Below, piece after piece: positions 37,794 to 48,652 of a stretch of DNA of 64,000 nucleotides. The notes beneath the pieces are model-generated. The model did not search any database. It worked only from the letters and a program-made list of their open reading frames with translations, and had not been told where the DNA came from. The stretch lies in assembly GCA_015179045.1 (NCBI GenBank), contig WHUZ01000003.1, positions 310,001 through 374,000 on the forward strand, given 5' to 3'. The translations under genes were made by a program, and so were the position numbers. Numbering within the stretch: position 1 is the stretch's first letter; every line of letters begins with the position of its first letter. This DNA comes from Kalaharituber pfeilii (Eukaryota; Ascomycota; Pezizomycetes; Pezizales; Pezizaceae).

Positions 37794-37859
37794 GTGGGGG
37801 GGAGATGGGGTAGAGAGGGGGAGGGGAGGAGAGGGGAGGGGAGGGGAGGGGAGGGGGGT
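37794..37859 (+). other. G4-capable GGGGA repeat in promoter of the C2H2 gene
   Basis: About twelve G-runs in GGGGA units lie 190-260 bp upstream of the start of the minus-strand transcription-factor gene, so the C-rich strand is the coding strand. G-quadruplex potential follows from the sequence pattern; a regulatory role is inference. Confidence 0.6.
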
Positions 37860-38847
37860 CCTGGAACCGAAGACCAACAGCTTAGACGGGTATCGGAGCC
37901 AGTATGTTTGTCATTTGAGGGTGCGGTATGACTAGTCGAGCTAAGTACAATAGCGAGCCTGTCTCATCCGAAGGGCACTAGAGAGGATTAATAAATGGCG
38001 AAGGAGCTTGAATGTGGTTGATGTCCGACTGTCCTGGAGGCTCAACACAATGATGCTTGAGTGGGGCCGGCATGCGTGCAAGAGGGCCGGGAGGAACAGC
38101 TGGAGCACTAATAGGTATAATAAGCAGCCTGGACGCACTGAAGCTGCCCTTTGCGCCCACATGGCATCACCAAGCAGCGATGTGACCCAGTCGCACTCGA
38201 TTTGAGCCCAGTAGCAAGCGGCCTGCTAACGCACACTGGCTACCACTGGCTCTATTCCCACCCCTGCCCACACTGTGGGCCATCGAAAGGACAAAGGGCC
38301 ACAGCCAAGTGATATGCCGATAGGGAATTCTGGGGAGGGGGTACAGAGAATCTATGCCAGGGTGTGGTCCTGGACTGGGGCGATGGAGGGGGGGTGCAGC
38401 GAGTGACGGGGGAGGAAACAAACATCCACGTTAACCACGAAGGAGAGCAAGAGGAAAAGAGGGAAAGGGCGCACAAACCGGGCCGGACGGCGCGCAGAAA
38501 GATTCTCCGGCCCAGCTGAACAATCAGCATGTTTGACTGACGTTCGGGGCCTCTGGAGTGCATCACCAACTCTGCCGGTGCTACTGCGCAGCGCACCACG
38601 CACCCGCACCTGATCATCGATCAAGTACTTCTCACATTATGCGCGTTGCTGCTCTAGCAGCGCCGCTTTCTACGGCACGCCAGACGCTATGCAAATCTTA
38701 CCAACTCGGATGATTGGGACGCATGGGTCATGTAGGAGTCCTGATGGTGAGAGTGCGAGACATGCACCCTGTCAGCTTCAGTACTCCAGTACTCGAGTGC
38801 AGTGCTGGGCATAACTCTTCGTTCATACAAACTCTAGTACCGCTTAC

Positions 38848-38869
38848 GAGGGGTAGTGCAACCAGGCTA
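38848..38869 (-). repeat. Single copy of the TAGTCTGGTTG repeat end
   Basis: The sequence GAGGGGTAGTGCAACCAGGC and following TA matches the right arm of the foldback at 964-1019 (reverse complement TAGCCTGGTTGCACTACCCC). No opposing arm is recognisable nearby. Confidence 0.6.
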
Positions 38870-39488
38870 ACAGGTTATGATGTATAGTTCCCTAATCCCG
38901 AGCAGAGCTACACTCGATTCCGTCTTCTTCTCCAATCATCCAAACCAACTGCGGATCACACAGGTGGCATGGCCTTCCAATTGATAGACCGATCTTCGGG
39001 TTATCGAGGCACGAACTTGTGACTGGTAGCTGCAGCGTCTTGTAGCTGTGCTCAACTCTACCACTGTACTTTGCTTGCCATACTCAGTTCGAACTTCACA
39101 GAGTTACATGTAAGCCCCCGGTATTGACTCCTTGGGCAGCATTCCAATTCCAACGCCTGCTGCCCTCGTGAGACCAGCAATGTACATCTTCATCACGGCG
39201 ATGCGGGGTACTTACAGGCCGTCCCCATTGAATATAATGATCAACAACCAATTGATTCAAAGAGGTGGCATCTTTTGTGCAAGCTATACCGAACAGTTAC
39301 AATCCGTGAAATTTGTGCAACAAATTCTGTCATTGCGCATCCTGGAATTACTGCAAGCTAGGAGTTCAGAGTTTCCTGCCGCTAGCCTCACACCAAAGAA
39401 CCAAATAGCCCTAGAGGGGGCAGAAAAAGGAGGGAAAAAATGAAGAGAAGAAAGAGAGAAGTAATTTATCAATTGCATACAGTTACAA

Positions 39489-39950
39489 CTTGCTATACCG
39501 GACGACCAAAATCCAGCACTTTCTGTCCGGTTTAACCAGGGTCCAGTATAACAAATTTTGCAGGGGTGCCCGCCAGGGGGGTACAGAACTTAGTAAGCCA
39601 ATCGAGAGCTACAATGTCTGGAGACTGGGTTCCAGGGGGGTATCCTCTTCTTAATCTTCTCAGATATTACAGAACTTCAAACGTTGAATTCCAGATATAG
39701 AGAACGCTTCATAAATACCACTATAACGCATGGAAGGTACAAAAAGCAGTCTCATGATTTTTGGCCTTTGTCTGGTTCAGTTAACTGCTTTATATGTAAT
39801 TTGAATATAAAAGTCTACAGTTTTGTTGTCCGGTCCGGTTTAACTGGGTGTCCGGTATAGACTAATTTTTTTGTATGTGAACTGCAAAAACCGTCAAGGG
39901 TCGTCCAGTATAGCAAGGTTTCCGGTTTAACAAGGTCCGGTATAGCTATG
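39489..39950. mobile_element. pogo/Tigger-like non-autonomous element
   Basis: The left end reads TTGCTATACCGGACGACC and the right end, reversed, reads TAGCTATACCGGACCTTG. Inside each end are repeated CCGGTTTAAC and CCGGTATAG motifs (39527-39537, 39834-39857, 39895-39945). Ends of this style (GCTATACCGGAC with GTTTAAC blocks) are typical of pogo/Tigger/jerky transposons as I recall them. The 460 bp body has no transposase ORF. Exact borders are uncertain by several bases. Confidence 0.65.
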
Positions 39951-42811
39951 TAGTTAAAACTGTAGTGGCCAGCCAGGCTCGTTAATTTATTCCCGGTGCA
40001 GCTGTGGAGTAGAGCCAATCTCGAACCGAGCAGGAGTAAGTGAAGCCCTTGCTTTATCCTAAATACAATATGACCGAATCTCCAGCAGCCAACCCATCCA
40101 CCAATGTGGCACCTCAAGCTAAAATAGCCAGTACTCGTATGATAGTCTCGCTTTATTTTAACTTTCTTTCTCACTCTTGCTTGAAATGCGTTGCACAGTT
40201 TTCAATAGAAGAAAGAAACTCATCTGAATATTGATATGAACCATGTGGTGATGTGCACACTGCCTTTATCGGGAGCTATCTAGAAGGGTTATCGAAGTTA
40301 CAAGGGAGGGGTTAGGCAGGTACTAGGACAAACTGGGGTACTTTCCTACTGAAGTTCCAGACTAATATCCATGTAGTCTCGTGACTAAGATCCACGCCTT
40401 TTCTAGGGGATTATGCAACCCGACTCAATTCATCACGAAACCACCCGTCGTTTTGCCGTGCCCTTCCCTGCTTGCCGAGGGGCGAGGTATTGTACCGAGC
40501 CTTTTTTATTACCAAAATAAGTTTCATGACAAAGATCTTAATACTGAGCAAGGATTGTCTGACAATTCAGGTCGAGTTGCAGTTCGTCAATGATTAGCCA
40601 GTGCTGTCATCCACAGGTTTTGCTTCACTGCTTGTCGTAATTGGCTAATTTCATTGCTGCTAGCGCGTATTCTAGTATTAGGATGCGAGGCCGATATATC
40701 GTTAACCATGAAGGTCAAAAGCATATAACAATGTCGAGCAAGCGAAGCATAAACCTGTTTCAGCTTGCACCGCTTTGCAATGTTCGAATGGTTTGAGTTC
40801 CCTGAAACTGAAGCCCAGCATCGACGTCACTATTCAAAAATAGGCTCCAGTGGCGTATTGAGATTTACCTTGGAACGGGAGTGCCCTTACCCTTTCACGA
40901 TGGTAGTCTTTCCACAATTCATGGAAATGCTCAAGTAGTAAATGCAATCCCAAGTGACTGTCGAGTTGCGATAAGTGTTAATATGAAGTTGTATACATAT
41001 ATGTGGCAAACCTTACTTGGGGTTAGAGTGATAGCTGAAGATGCATTTTACTCTGGCAAAATCAATTGCATAGGGTTACCCCTATAAAAATTCTAACAAT
41101 AATAAACTTCCGTCAATTCATAGCAGTTTCGTGGGGTATTATTAGTCTCGTAGCCAGGGGTATTATAGGGTTCACAGCCAGATGTAAGACCGAAGATGCA
41201 GAGGTAGTGTAATACTGTCCCATTTCAATCCATCTTTACACTGCAACATATCCAGAAATGCAATTGGTATATGAAAAAGAACTGTAAACAACAAACAGAA
41301 GCAGCTCAATACTACCACGTCCGTGACGTATGTCAACTGTATTGCTCCACTTCGGTATGTGCAATCGGAGGTGGTATAGCTACTCTACTTAAAGTAGAGT
41401 CGTCGATGATAGGAACTGCGAGCAAGAGTGGGTAGGTCAATGTCTTTTTTGGATGACGTTTGCACGTAACACTTGGTCCTTTTTAGGCATCATTCCCATC
41501 TTCTAGAGAAGGTCATGATTTAGTTCAGCCACTCGATATCCATGCCAGTCAATCCAATGAAATGAATGCTCTATAATACTTGATTTTGGGAGCCCAAAAC
41601 CTGGAACTTTCTACCTCGATAGTCTGACTACTACCTCGAAAAGGCGGAGAAGAACTAACTCGCTCATCCCATCACCCCTTCGTTAGAAGCCTAAATATAA
41701 GTGAGACTAGTTTTGTGCCCAGCATAGGCCAACGGTCTGGAAGGATCAAGATCTAGTGGAGCCCAAAAGAGGACTGGGGGGCTACTCAGATGTATTCTAA
41801 GACGGATAGCATAGGATAAGCTCGTGTTGTGGGCAGCTAGCTCACCTAAGAGAGAGAGAGCGGTGATGCGAGAAGCCGAGGGGGGCAAGGGAGAGCGAGA
41901 GGCGGGCCGCAGATTTTGGGATGTCCTTTCCCATTGCCAAGCCGCTGCCAAGCGCACTTCCGGCCAGCCCTAGGCAAACCTTCTGAAGCCGACCACGCCT
42001 GCCTGCACATTCTTGCAAGGGAGAAGCCACGGCAGATCACAACTGGAGCAAGGTCCGGATGGAAACGCAAAGGTCAGCGAGAGGCCGGGGCATGCGTAGG
42101 CAATTGGTGCGGAATTGTAGGGGGACGGCAAAGCGATCGATCGCATCGCCAACGTAGTAAGCTAGTGCATGCCTGCCTACACCAGATACACGCGTGCACA
42201 GAGCACCAAAGCAAAAGTCCGAAAGGCGGCAAGGGGGCGGGCTAGGGAGGGGGTCAGACGGGAGCCAGGGATGCCGCCAACCACGCCACGGTACAGCTCG
42301 AGCGCTGTGGGGAAGGGCCTCTCCTCTCCACGCTGAAGGCCGCCGCGGGGGGTCGGCGGGAGTCTCGAGCCACGGGCCCGGTCCCCCACGGACTGTCAAC
42401 AAGTCGAGGACTGTGCATCAGAGCTGCGGCTTCCGAGTTCGCCCCACAGGGCGGTAAGGCCCTTATTTTGCACCCAGATGACTGCCACGCCGTGCCCAAT
42501 CTGGTGCACTGTGCGCCGCCATCCCAGTATCATACCGGGCACGATCCGGCGTTGTCAAGCAGGCGGCCGAGCCTTGGCGGGGATCCCCGTCAGCCCGCTG
42601 GAACGGGCATGCGCTTGCGAGATCTCCAAGCGTGAGCGGGCGTGAGCGGGCTAGCACGAAATGGAAAAATCCCCAACGATGGCAACAGGTTTCGTCTCTG
42701 GTGTGAAAGTGCGGGGCAGGGATGTCAGTCGGGGGGGGGGGGGGGGCGCAAGACAGTACATACTCTACTGTACTGCCTGGGCCCTGCTGCCAGCCATCCC
42801 ACTTGGGGGCA

Positions 42812-42840
42812 AGCAGCAGCAGCAGCAGCAGCAGCAGCAA
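42812..42840 (+). repeat. (CAG)n microsatellite
   Basis: About nine CAG units in the GC-rich zone upstream of the 44814 gene. A related hexamer repeat, (CAGTCG)4, follows at 42925-42952 and a GTT/GCT run at 43745-43770. None lies in a supported coding frame. Confidence 0.85.
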
Positions 42841-44813
42841 TGCGTAGGTACGCTGTCTGAGCATGCGCTGCACGGCAGCAAGCAGTGCCAGCCGAGACTT
42901 GCAATTGCACTTGCACTTGCCGGCGCAGTCGCAGTCGCAGTCGCAGTCGCAGATGCTCTCGCTGGCTGTGGGTGCGTGCAAGCAGCCCATGTGTATGCGT
43001 CGAGATGCGACAGAGCTAACAAGAACAACGGACCGGGGAAAGGATATTGGGAGAAGGGTGGACCGAGAGCACAGTACAGTGGGCAGGGGGAGAAGGGGGG
43101 AGGGGTGTAGGTAGGGGCGGGCAGGCATCAGTTGTCTCTTCCCCCTCGCCTTTTTATTTTTAAAATTTTTTTTATCTAGATAAGCTACCTATCCCACGCA
43201 CCTGAAAGCGTTGCGTTCTGCCATCTGCCTGGCCCACCCGCTACGATAACGCACATCTCCCCTCTGCTCTGCTCCGCATCTTTGGATCGCTCTGCCTTAC
43301 CAATTGCCGCAATTGCTCGAGACCGGCCGAGCCGCTGCTGTGTTCTGCGTTTGCATAACCTGGGAGCACGGTATTGGGACATCCTTCCTCGTGTTTGTGG
43401 CCTTCGAGCTGCGCACCCTCACCCACCCGCCGAGCTTGATTTGTCGGCAGTCAAGCTCACAGTACTGTACATCCAGCAATCAGCGGCGTCCTGGCCACGC
43501 ACCCCCCACTCGTGCCCAAGCAAGTACCAAACCGTACTAGTAGATTTTTGCGGCCGCAAATCTAACCAAATAGCCCTAGGCCTTCCGCCGGCCAGAAGAC
43601 GGAGGCTTGTCGGATTAATATATCATAAACGGAGAGAAACGGCAATTGACTGGCGGCGTGGGCTGTTTGCACGGCCACGCTACCTGGCTCTCGTTCTATT
43701 CCGCTGCTTGATTCCCCACACGAAGGGGGAGAGCTGCCAGGCTTGTTGTTGTTGCTGCTGCTGCTGCTAGCGGCCATCGTGAGTGCGGTGTGCGGTCGAT
43801 ACAGACACACGCACTAGCGGATATATTAAGCACGCAGCATAGAGACTCCTCAGGCTATATTGCCGTATATTATCTCTCCGGCACGCACGCAGCCTGTCTG
43901 AGCCGGTGCTAAGCCGCGTCGTGAGGGAGGCCGCTCTGCTCTGAGGCCCGCTGGCCAGTGCGTGCATAGACCGAAGCGTCGGCCCAAACGTATAGTTACT
44001 CGCCTGCCCCGTATCGATACCGGCACCCAGCGCAGCGCAGTCTGGCCCGGCGCAGCGTCACTCCGTTGGCACTGGCTCTGCGGCGACTCTGGCCGGGCGA
44101 CGCCCTCCCGCACACTCGACCAGCCCCGCCACTGCGTCTGCCCCCGTGCTCTCACGCCCAGCGGCCCTCGCACACCCACCGCCAGCGCCTGCTGCTCTGC
44201 CCCGGTCCAATAAGGTATTCTTAGCATACCGCCCTTGCTCACGCGCCTGCCACCCCCCCCACCCCCCACCCGCCGCCGCCTCACGCCATAGCTGGCGCTC
44301 ATAAACGGCGAAACAAGACAAAGAAGCATTTAATAAAAGGGATTGACATATTAAAAAAAAGAGAGCAGCACCCGTCAGCTCGTTATACCATTAAGCATTG
44401 CTTTTTCGCCTGCAGCAGCAGTTGACAAGTCAGGGTCCTGCGCACCACGCTCCCCCCCCACCAAAGTCGAAACTCTGTACACATACCAGCGGTCGGCGCT
44501 GCATCTGGCTGGTTGGAGGGTAGGTGATCTCATTTCTCGTTGGAGTGCTCCAGGGTTGCGTGCGAAACTGACCCGTCATTCAATCGGCTAGAAGCTCTCG
44601 CAGCCCACACGCAGTCGGTTAGCCTCGCGCCCAGACTTTTACTCTTGCTCATCGCTCTCCCATCCTCATCCTCATCCTTTGGGGACCTCCCCTTCCCTCC
44701 ACTCATTTCCACAGTTTATCCCCGCCTGTCCCCTCCCCCGACCCTTTTGGTGATTATCGTCCTCAGCACGCACTACGCTCTCTACCAACGCTTCCACACA
44801 CTTTCGCCTACCA

Positions 44814-46295
44814 ATGCTCAGCAACGTGATGAAAGTGCGGCCACTGGGCAAGGGCTCTCGGCGGCCCGATCGGCCGTATCCGAAAGGCGACATCACTATA
44901 GAGGACCAGCAACGGGAGCAGAGGAAGCTTCTCAATGCCGGGAAGGCCTTCTCCGGATCCGGATACAGCCGTTTAAATCTTGACATAATAGCAATCAGCT
45001 ACGAGCACAAGTGCTTCTCAGAAGCAAAGAATAGGGTAACTCCCACACCTTCCCCAGTGTTCTGGGTCCGCCCAGACAGCCTTGTGCAGAAGCTAATGTC
45101 GGACCATTGCGTTTTCCCGTAATAAACTACACAGGAGGAATACATCGCCAAGATTCGGAAGAAGTTAATAGAATGGAAGTATGTCCCTTCAAAGGATGAG
45201 GATGAAGGTGCAATTGGGCCCCTACAGCTTCCCCCGCAGCCACCAGGCCAAACGCAAAAACAGCTGCAGTCGCCAAAGGCTGTTCGAGCCCATCACCAGA
45301 GGCACCGCAGCGGCCCTCCACAGCACACTGTTTTCGAGGCCACTCGGAGTACAAATGGAGTCAGTCCAGGTGCTCCTCCTCGTGCAGCTCCAACAAGCGC
45401 AAATTTCCCTACTTCGCCCATTAAAAGTGCTTTTCCGAGAACGGGCCAATTTTCACCGACAACACCTACCACATCGGCATTTCAAACACAATTGCGGCCT
45501 CACATAAAACAAGAAGCCCAGTCTCACGATCAATTGTCACAGTCCCACAACGGGATGCAGCAACAGTCTACAAATCCGTTTTCAGCCAATGCCAATAGTT
45601 CCCCAAATAGTCAACGTCATCCAAGTTCCCCCTATTCCAGCCATCCATCTCCACAAGGGGAGTCACTGCAGCTCACAGGTTCCCCCAAAAGCCAGCCAAT
45701 GTCCCATACTGTTACCACAATGTCCGATTCATCCTCCAATTCATCTTCTCAAGATGCTTTCGTTGATATACTTAACCCGAAGTTTCTGGATACCATAAAC
45801 CTCAATGACCCAGAAATTAGAGCCATGTGGATCACTTCGGTTTGGGAATACTTTCTAAATGGAGGACAATGGAATGGCTATACATCCAACGGCTCGAATG
45901 CAGGTAGCCAAAGCAATAGTCCTGTTCCTATGTTCAATTCCATTTACCCTAATAATAATAATGTGGACAGTAATGATGTTAGTATGCAAGGTGTTCAACA
46001 TAGTAATGGAGTAAACGGAAGCGTGGATATGATTGGCTCTTTTGGAAACTTCAGCAACCGTGTGGTAAATGGGAATTGTCGGAGACAGAGTGAGGATCTG
46101 GCAAGGCTTACAAATGGACGAACTGGGAATGGTGCTATCAATGGCCAAAGTCAGTGGATGACATCGGATTATCACAATTTACCCATGGACCTTGGAGTTG
46201 GCAACATGAACAACATGGATGGCATAATGTCAGGCGATGGCCTCAGCCCTGGCAAACTTCCCAGTCGAAACTATGAGAAGTGGATGGTGCAATAG
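44814..46295 (+). CDS. Unrecognised Q/N/S-rich protein with conserved-looking N-terminus
   Basis: Two exons, 44814-45035 and 45135-46295, join in phase 0 across a 99 nt intron (GTAACT...ACACAG) to 460 residues. The N-terminal 95 residues are compact and charged: RPDRPYPKGDITIEDQQREQ, LNLDIIAISYEHKCFSEAKN, then EEYIAKIRKKLIEWKYVPSK, predicted helical and low in low-complexity residues. The rest is disordered: Pro/Gln-rich, then Ser/Asn-rich, with a second ordered island near residues 285-320 (DILNPKFLDTINLNDPEIRA followed by MWITSVWEYFLNGGQW). There is no signal peptide or membrane segment. The composition suggests a nuclear regulator, which is inference; I do not recognise the family. The start at 44814 has a weak context (C at -3), and Met6 is an alternative. 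A GC-rich 2-3 kb region with repeats lies upstream. Confidence 0.78.
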
Positions 46296-47786
46296 CCGTA
46301 CTAGCGTCTCAATTCGGCAAATCGTTCTCATTCTGGATACATATATCCAATTGGTCATTTTGGGAAGATAATTTCCCTTTCATGTTTTAATGAGGAACTA
46401 ACCGGCAATTTGAATTCTACGTCATGAATGTTTTAATCTTTTAGGAAAGGAAAGAGTTGTTTCTCCTTTAAGGTTGTGTTGTACGTTTGTTGAAGTTATC
46501 ACCAAATTTCTTACTTTATCGGAACAGGTTTCTCTGTTTCGCTTGACTGGCATCTGGCGCTTGTTTGGTTGAGCTGAAGTGGATACGCAAACAATACGAC
46601 CGTGAAGATGATGGATACAGGTTCAGTGTGCAGCTTGCGGCGGAGTATGTTTTGCATATTTTTTGCTTCCCTTTGCTTTTTTTCCTTCCTTGTTGCAATT
46701 GCTCCCCAGTTTTCCTTTTTCTTTTTTCCTCTCTTGTAGTTGCGTCCATCTATTACAGCTCTTCATCACTAACGTAACGTCAATATCCGCGATTGGTTTC
46801 TTTTTCAAGTCTATAATTATCTTCTTACGCTCTGTTTCTCTTCTTTATTCCCGTTGCATTTACTAAAGTGTCAAAATACCATAACTGTTGTTACATCTTC
46901 TTTACTTTTCTTTTTTATCAATTTACTACCAAATGTCACTTTCTGTTTCCTAATCCGGTAAGAATCCCTCCCCGCCATCGTGGAGGGAGACCAACACCAA
47001 CTACTAACCAACATAGCGGAAAAAATAACCTAGAGCTGACATAACAAACTGGAGGCTAAACTACGATTGCGCTTTATGTTAACCTTGTAATTGGGATCCA
47101 ACCTAGGCAGAAGGAACCTGGAGTTTGTTTTTATATCTTGGATTTGTGGTTCTTTTTTCCTTTTTACTTTTTTCCCTTGTCTTTTTTTGTTTTGTGTGGG
47201 TTTGGGGTTGCGGGTTGGTGGTTTTTGGTTGGGTCGGGTTGGGTACAGGTCTTTATTCACTTGCGATTGAGGTACACTTTCTTGAACCTTTTGGTGGTTT
47301 GCTCTGATTTATTGCTATCTTTCACCGTGGAATTGTATTATGATTTTCTATTTTGTTGACGATGGGAACAAGACTGTACTGGGCTGGGCTGGGCTGCTTA
47401 GTGGCTTTGGTATTGGAACTAACTGGGACGGACTGGTTTTTGGTTGATATTTTGTAGGTTTGAAAGTCGTTACTATACTTTATGTGTGATATAATTTTGC
47501 CTGTGTATATCGATCAGCTGTCTGATGGTTTGAGGTGCGGAAATATATTGACATGGGATCATGCCTCACTTGAGAATTATGGCTTTTTTTTTTTTTTTTT
47601 TTTTTTTTTGATACAAGAGAAACGAGCTTGGTTTGATTTGTGCAATGGAGTGTTTCCTTTCTCAACTTTCTCCTTCCATCATATGCCCCTCATACGGCTG
47701 CCGGGCTGCAACCTGGCTCCGTCAAAAATTAACAGACCCTTACCCTCAAAACCTGATTGCTCTACGGAGTTATTTTGAAGGTTTTC

Positions 47787-47818
<32 letters not shown>

Positions 47819-47938
47819 CCCCTCTATCTTTTTTCTATTTTACTGTTTCCTTGCGTGTACTGCCGTCTCGATTGAATTTACGTTTGCTGCTACACATACA
47901 CACACACATACAAAAAAACAAAACAAAAAACAAAAAAC

Positions 47939-47969
<31 letters not shown>

Positions 47970-48652
47970 AATGAAAACAAAAGAAAAGAAAGATACTTCT
48001 ACCACTTGTGTTTTTTTTCCTTTACCCATTTTACATACACACAAAATTTCATGACCGCAGAACTTGCAGTGCGTTGCACCTCCAGGTTTCCATATATTCC
48101 GAGCTTCCTGGAATCTGATCTTCCTGGAGCTATGTAACAGCTTTTCAGATATTCGTTTTTGTGTTTGTTTTTTACTTCTCCGCTGAGGGCCAATGGGGTA
48201 ACTTTATGTGATATTGCCGTCAGCCTAGCTACCGCATCTGACGCGGCTTGGAAATGAATATTTTACCAAAGGAAGGATATATATAATAAAAAAAAAAAAA
48301 AAAAAAAAAAAAATAGAAAGTAAAAAGAAAGAAAAAAAAAAAAAACTTATTCACTGTCCTATGTCTTTATCTGTCCATTGGTGAAGTAAGGAAGAAAGAG
48401 AGAAGAAGAGGGATGATAGAACAAGCAAGGAGGAAAATTACGGTGGGATAACATAAACACATACATACAAATGGAGCGTACGTTTCCCTTGGCTATAGAG
48501 GTAAAATAAAGGCTATTTCAATCACGTTTTCGAACTTTTGACCCCTTAGGAGTTGAATATACGATAGAATAGTCTGAAAAAAAAAAAAAAAAAAAAACAC
48601 TACAATGCCAGTCTGATGTGGCGTTTACTCAGGCCTTTCCGACTGCTCGTGC
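46296..48652. other. Intergenic region with T/A-rich runs
   Basis: No supported gene. It is pyrimidine-rich on the plus strand after 46.65 kb, with a (TTTTC)n tract at 47782-47806 and homopolymer runs at 47584-47609 (T26), 47939-47967 (A29), 48288-48313 (A26) and 48577-48597 (A21). Its first part is the probable 3' UTR of the 44814 gene. The ORFs here are products of these simple repeats. Confidence 0.55.

Larger units (their letters stand above)
37602..44813. other. 7.2-kb gene-poor stretch with GC-rich zone
   Basis: No supported gene. It contains a G-rich run (37794-37859), a single copy of the TAGTCTGGTTG repeat (38848-38869), a pogo/Tigger-like element (39489-39950) and a GC-rich zone from about 41.85 to 44.5 kb. 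The latter has CAG and CAGTCG repeats and G16 at 42731-42746. Many overlapping 60-220 codon ORFs occur in the GC-rich zone on both strands, as expected by chance at high GC. The last part is the probable promoter and leader of the 44814 gene. Confidence 0.5.

Noticed and set aside
40008..40025. tRNA B-box-like sequence on the minus strand (GGTTCGAGATT)
   Set aside because: The bases around it do not form a T-stem and no A-box or acceptor stem is found at the right distance.
42463..43128. 221-codon minus-strand ORF in the GC-rich zone
   Set aside because: Encodes Cys/Asp and Leu runs from simple repeats; overlapped by ORFs in all other frames, as expected at high GC.
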